Shown here piece by piece: positions 60,165 through 64,000 of a DNA stretch of 64,000 bases. How positions within the stretch are numbered: the stretch's first letter is position 1; every line of letters begins with the position of its first letter. A program made the position numbers and the translations under genes. The stretch covers positions 24,470 to 88,469 of the forward strand of contig JAPPLB010000069.1 in assembly GCA_028819575.1 (NCBI GenBank). Direction: 5' to 3'. The stretch comes from Bryobacterales bacterium. Its GTDB lineage: Bacteria > Acidobacteriota > Terriglobia > Bryobacterales > UBA6623. Under the pieces are notes generated by a model. The model made no database searches. It was not told the origin of the DNA and saw only the letters and a program-made list of their open reading frames with translations.

Positions 60165-61207
60165 CAGGAACTCCGCGCAGCCAGTTTTTCCTGAAAGCCC
60201 GGCCGATCAACCACTTGTGGATTGGCCAGGTGAGCAGGTACTTCGCCTTTGTAAACCGACATTACGTTGCGTACAGAATGGAGACTGTTGTCGCGGATGC
60301 ACTCTTCGGTCCACGCGATCGAGTGAGGCGCGACGACGACGTTATCCATGTGCAATAAGGGGTTGTCGAGAGGAGTGGGTTCCTCATCGAACACGTCGAG
60401 GCCAGCACCTGCGATCTCTCCGGCCTGAAGAGCCGCAATCAGTGCTTTCTCGTCGACGATCGGACCGCGGGCCGTATTGATCAGATAGGCCGTCTTCTTC
60501 ATCAGCGAAAACTGCCGCGCGCCAACCAAGCCTCGTGTTGCGTCATTCAAGAATGTGTTCACCGCTACGAAATCGCTTTCTCGCATGACGGTGTCAAGGT
60601 CAACCAACTCGACACCAAGCGCTTCGGCGCGCTCCCTCGGAGCATAGGGATCGTAGCCTAACAGCCGTCCGAAGCCCATGCCCTTCGCCATGCGGAACAT
60701 CTCGCCTGCGATACTGCCAACACCCACCGAACCAAGTGTGCGGCCTTCGATACAGACGCTTTTCGAGACGAGCCCTTCCCTCCACCGGCCGTCTCGAGTG
60801 CGTGTTTCCAGCTCTCTGAGATTTTTGGCTACCGACAGGATCAAAGTGATGATTCCCTCGGCGACGGGTCGGCGTACCGCCAACGGTGTCAAGGCAACCA
60901 GCACGTCAGCTGCGGTGCTCGCCGCGGTGTCGATCTTGTCGTAGCCGACACCCCACCGACACAGACATGCCAATCGCTTCAATCCTTTGAAACTCGATGC
61001 AGGGAATCCGTAAGAAAGGACGATGATAGCGTCATATTGGTCGATCACTTCCGGGACGCCGATCTCTTCCGGATGGGCCGGAAGGAGTTCATGCTCGATG
61101 TCGGGGTGGGGACCAAAAACCTCCCTCAGTGCAGCACCGATCATTTCATCGGTCCGCGAACCCCATTCAGGAGTGATGGCAACGCGAAACTTCTCATTCG
61201 AAGGCAT
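60164..61207 (-). CDS. D-isomer specific 2-hydroxyacid dehydrogenase
   Basis: 347 aa; RTLGSVGVGSIAGEMFRMAKGMGFGRLLGYDPY, AYLINTARGPIVDEKALIAALQAGEIAGAGLDVFDEEP. Confidence 0.95.
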   Translation of the reverse strand: MPSNEKFRVAITPEWGSRTDEMIGAALREVFGPHPDIEHELLPAHPEEIGVPEVIDQYDAIIVLSYGFPASSFKGLKRLACLCRWGVGYDKIDTAASTAADVLVALTPLAVRRPVAEGIITLILSVAKNLRELETRTRDGRWREGLVSKSVCIEGRTLGSVGVGSIAGEMFRMAKGMGFGRLLGYDPYAPRERAEALGVELVDLDTVMRESDFVAVNTFLNDATRGLVGARQFSLMKKTAYLINTARGPIVDEKALIAALQAGEIAGAGLDVFDEEPTPLDNPLLHMDNVVVAPHSIAWTEECIRDNSLHSVRNVMSVYKGEVPAHLANPQVVDRPGFQEKLAARSS

Positions 61208-61300
61208 AGGTTTGGAGAACTTCAGATCACTGCGACGGCAAGCGAGGTGATCTCAGGGGACTGTCATTGTACAGTTCCACTCGAGTCGCATGCAGCGGCG

Positions 61301-62779
61301 TCAGGCAACAAGCTCGGGAATGAGCTCTCCGTGCACATCGGTCAAACGCATATGCCGCCCATTGAAGAAATACGTAAGCCTTTTGTGGTCTATCCCCAGC
61401 AGATGGAGAATCGTCGCGTGAATGTCGTGGTAGGTGTAGACAGGGTCGATCGCTTTATATCCAAACTCGTCGGTATTGCCGATTACCTGTCCGCCTTGAA
61501 TCCCTGCGCCTGCCATCCAGATGGTCAGCGCTCCCGGATTGTGGTCCCGTCCGACACCCCGCTGCGAGATCGGCATGCGTCCGAACTCGGAATGCCAAAT
61601 GACCAACGTCTCGTCAAGCATACCGCGGCGCTTGAGGTCTTTGATGAGCCCGGCTATCGGCTTATCGACCTCGTGGGCATGGAGGGTATGGTTCTCAACC
61701 AGATTGGAGTGGGCATCCCAGGTGTCGATGTCCTGCCGCAGCAACGCACCGTTATAAAGCTGAATGAACCGTACACCGCGTTCGATGAGCCTACGGGCTA
61801 GCAGGCACTGCTTCCCGAAAGGCTCTGTGACAGGATCATTCAGACCGTAGAGTGCCTTGGTCTCTTCGCTCTCTCCGCTGATATCGACAGCATCTGGCGC
61901 GCACCCTTGCATTCGGTAGGCCAGTTCGTAAGAAGCGATACGGGCCGCCAATTCGGTGCTGCCAGGATGTTTTTTCGCATGCTCATCGTTCAACGTCGCA
62001 AGGTGGTCCAGCCGGGCACGCTGCTGCTCGGGAGTAACGTCAGCCGGCGGATTAAGATCCAAGACCGGATCTCCGCTTGAGCGAAAGACCGTTCCTTGGT
62101 AGGCAGCGGGGAGGAAGCCGCTGCTCCAGTTGGTCGGGCCGCTGAAGGGGCCTCCGCGTGGGTCGTAAATTACGACAAATGCGGGCAGGCTCTGATTTTC
62201 GGTACCGAGACCATACGTTACCCAGGAGCCTACGCTGGGAAAGCCCATCCGCAGCGAGCCGGTGTTCCACTCGTAGTGCGCCAAGACGTGATCGTTCGAG
62301 CGGCCCTGGCAGGAACGCACAAAGGCGATCTCATCGACGATGCCGGCGACATGCGGGAAGAGGTTCGAGACGTAGATGCCATTCTCGCCGAACTGCCGGA
62401 ACCCAAACGGGCTGCGCATGAGTGGTCCGGGATAGCCCTGCCGCACTCGAATGCGGCCTTTGCCTTCGAGTGGCTGTCCGTGAAACTTTTCGAGCATCGG
62501 CTTGGGGTCGAACGTGTCGACATGGCTGACGCCACCGCTCATGAAGAGCGAGATCACTGACTTGGCGCGTGAGGGGAAGTGGGTGGGGCGTGGAGAAACG
62601 GGTGTGTGCGCGTCCGTTGTGGCGGAGCAAGCGGTCTCCTTGTCTGCCGCCAGCAGTGTTTCGCGGTTCAGCAAATAGGCCAGAGCCAAGCCGCTGATCC
62701 CCTCGCCGGCTTTGAAGAGAAGATCCCGCCGGGAGATGTAGCGGCGGCCTAGTGTCTGTTTTGTGTCGCCGGCGGTCAT
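61301..62779 (-). CDS. DUF1501 domain-containing protein
   Basis: SRRDLLFKAGEGISGLALAYLL; SVISLFMSGGVSHVDTFDPKPMLEKFHG, DETLVIWHSEFGRMP. Confidence 0.94.
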   Translation of the reverse strand: MTAGDTKQTLGRRYISRRDLLFKAGEGISGLALAYLLNRETLLAADKETACSATTDAHTPVSPRPTHFPSRAKSVISLFMSGGVSHVDTFDPKPMLEKFHGQPLEGKGRIRVRQGYPGPLMRSPFGFRQFGENGIYVSNLFPHVAGIVDEIAFVRSCQGRSNDHVLAHYEWNTGSLRMGFPSVGSWVTYGLGTENQSLPAFVVIYDPRGGPFSGPTNWSSGFLPAAYQGTVFRSSGDPVLDLNPPADVTPEQQRARLDHLATLNDEHAKKHPGSTELAARIASYELAYRMQGCAPDAVDISGESEETKALYGLNDPVTEPFGKQCLLARRLIERGVRFIQLYNGALLRQDIDTWDAHSNLVENHTLHAHEVDKPIAGLIKDLKRRGMLDETLVIWHSEFGRMPISQRGVGRDHNPGALTIWMAGAGIQGGQVIGNTDEFGYKAIDPVYTYHDIHATILHLLGIDHKRLTYFFNGRHMRLTDVHGELIPELVA

Positions 62780-62793
62780 AAGAAATCCAGCAA

Positions 62794-64000
62794 CTAATTG
62801 AGATAGACGAATTCGTTCAAGTTCAAGATCACGTTGCACAGGTCGACGATCGCCACAAGTTCCGCGTCGACCGCCCCCCGGGATGCATGATCCTGCCGCC
62901 GCTGAGTCAGAAAGCGCAGGCTGGCTGCCATTTCGCGATCAGTCGGCGGGCGGCTCAGGGCGATCTCATACGCGCCGGTGATCCGGTCTGCATCATCGTC
63001 TCTGCTGATTTTGACGACTCTTTGTGCGAACAACTTGGCTTGACCAAGCAGGAATGGATTATTGAGGAGCGTGAGGGCCTGCGTGGGCACGGTTGAGACA
63101 TTCCTGCGCTCACAGGTGACGTTCGGGTCAGGCTGATCAAAGACCTCGAACATGGGGTAGCGCAGACCACGTTTCCAGTATGAATACACACTGCGTCGCC
63201 AGACAGCAGGCCCTTCTTCGGTAAGAATCCATTTCCCTTTACCGAATGAGCGCCATACGGTCTCCGGTACGGGTGGAAAGAAGGGTTCGCCGCCCATTTC
63301 CGGGTTGAGCGACCCGGCAGCGTCGAGTACGATGTCGCGAATCGTCTCCGCTTCAAGGCGGCGTTGGGGAAAGCGCCAGAGGTAGCGGTTCTGAGGATCA
63401 GTGGCGTTCATCACCGGGTTTCCGGCGGAGGACATCCGGTATGTGTCTGAAGACATGATCAGGCGCTGCAACGCCTTGAAGCTCCAGCCGTCCTCCTGGA
63501 ATCGGATTGCGAGCCAGTCCAGCAGTTTTGGGTGAGAAGGCTTTTGACCAAGGCGGCCGAAGTTACCGGCGGTGCTCACGAGCCCGCTGCCGAAATGAAA
63601 AGCCCAGATGCGGTTCACGATGACACGGGCTGTTAACGGATGACTGTCCGAGGTGATCCACTCCGCAAGCGCACGACGGTAGCCGGTGGTAACGGTACGA
63701 TTGACGGGAGGGCTAGCACGGAAACGGCCGCCTCGGTTCAACACGGTCAAGAAGCCCGGTCGTACCTCCGGGCCCTTCGTGCGATAGTCGCCGGTTGGCA
63801 ACAGATGGGCCTTCGGATACGCAAAAGGCTTGCCCTCCACGGGCAAGAAACTTCCTTCGAAGTCATAGGTTTCTCGTTCACCCTTGCCTGGCTTGATCTC
63901 GTCGCCGCGGCCGTCAGGCGCGAAGCGATAGTCGCCGTCTCGAATACCCATTGCCATGGGGAGCGGATCGGGTAAGGTCTTTTCAATCTTCTTGATTTCT
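62794..64000 (-). CDS. DUF1553 (PSD1-type) domain protein, N-terminus beyond window edge
   Basis: Open frame continues through position 64000 (EIKKIEKTLPDPLPMAMG...); RRALAEWITSDSHPLTARVIVNRIWAFHFGSGLVSTAGNFGRLGQKPSHPKLLDWLA. Confidence 0.92.
   Translation of the reverse strand, partial: EIKKIEKTLPDPLPMAMGIRDGDYRFAPDGRGDEIKPGKGERETYDFEGSFLPVEGKPFAYPKAHLLPTGDYRTKGPEVRPGFLTVLNRGGRFRASPPVNRTVTTGYRRALAEWITSDSHPLTARVIVNRIWAFHFGSGLVSTAGNFGRLGQKPSHPKLLDWLAIRFQEDGWSFKALQRLIMSSDTYRMSSAGNPVMNATDPQNRYLWRFPQRRLEAETIRDIVLDAAGSLNPEMGGEPFFPPVPETVWRSFGKGKWILTEEGPAVWRRSVYSYWKRGLRYPMFEVFDQPDPNVTCERRNVSTVPTQALTLLNNPFLLGQAKLFAQRVVKISRDDDADRITGAYEIALSRPPTDREMAASLRFLTQRRQDHASRGAVDAELVAIVDLCNVILNLNEFVYLN

Overview
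High-GC bacterial chromosomal window. A 'VWFA-related Acidobacterial domain' type protein, a carboxypeptidase-regulatory TonB receptor and DUF1501/DUF1553 (PSD) genes suggest Acidobacteriota, perhaps Bryobacterales/Solibacter-like (inference). I support about 55 features. RNA elements are rnpB, a cobalamin riboswitch ahead of a TonB receptor, and one tRNA with a His (GTG) anticodon. Housekeeping genes include thiI, zapA, ymdB and a GT9 heptosyltransferase. Other loci are a VapBC-type toxin-antitoxin pair, a redox cluster (PQQ dehydrogenase, c-type cytochromes, CCP/MauG, sulfite-oxidase-like), and a divergent Nramp. There is also a carbamoyltransferase/SxtJ pair, a fatty acyl-CoA reductase-like gene, and two DUF1501 loci. 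The best candidate for an under-described system is an unbroken ~14-kb same-strand operon (35385-49414): DUF4159, vWA/GATase-like membrane protein, caspase/C13-like protein with the His kept but the expected nucleophile Cys read as Ser, TPR + HELAH peptidase, MoxR AAA+ ATPase, DUF58, BatA/vWA and a 1247-aa DUF4175 coiled-coil protein. The vWA, caspase-like and peptidase genes are joined by ATGA and GTGA stop/start overlaps. Other observations are a Nramp homolog without the DPGN and MPH motifs, a tRNA-His lacking G-1:C73, a PQQ dehydrogenase with a lanthanide-type Asp but no vicinal Cys pair, a CX4CH heme motif, and an RfaE2-like protein with a degenerate HxGH motif. All family calls are from reading the sequence by eye; no database search was run.
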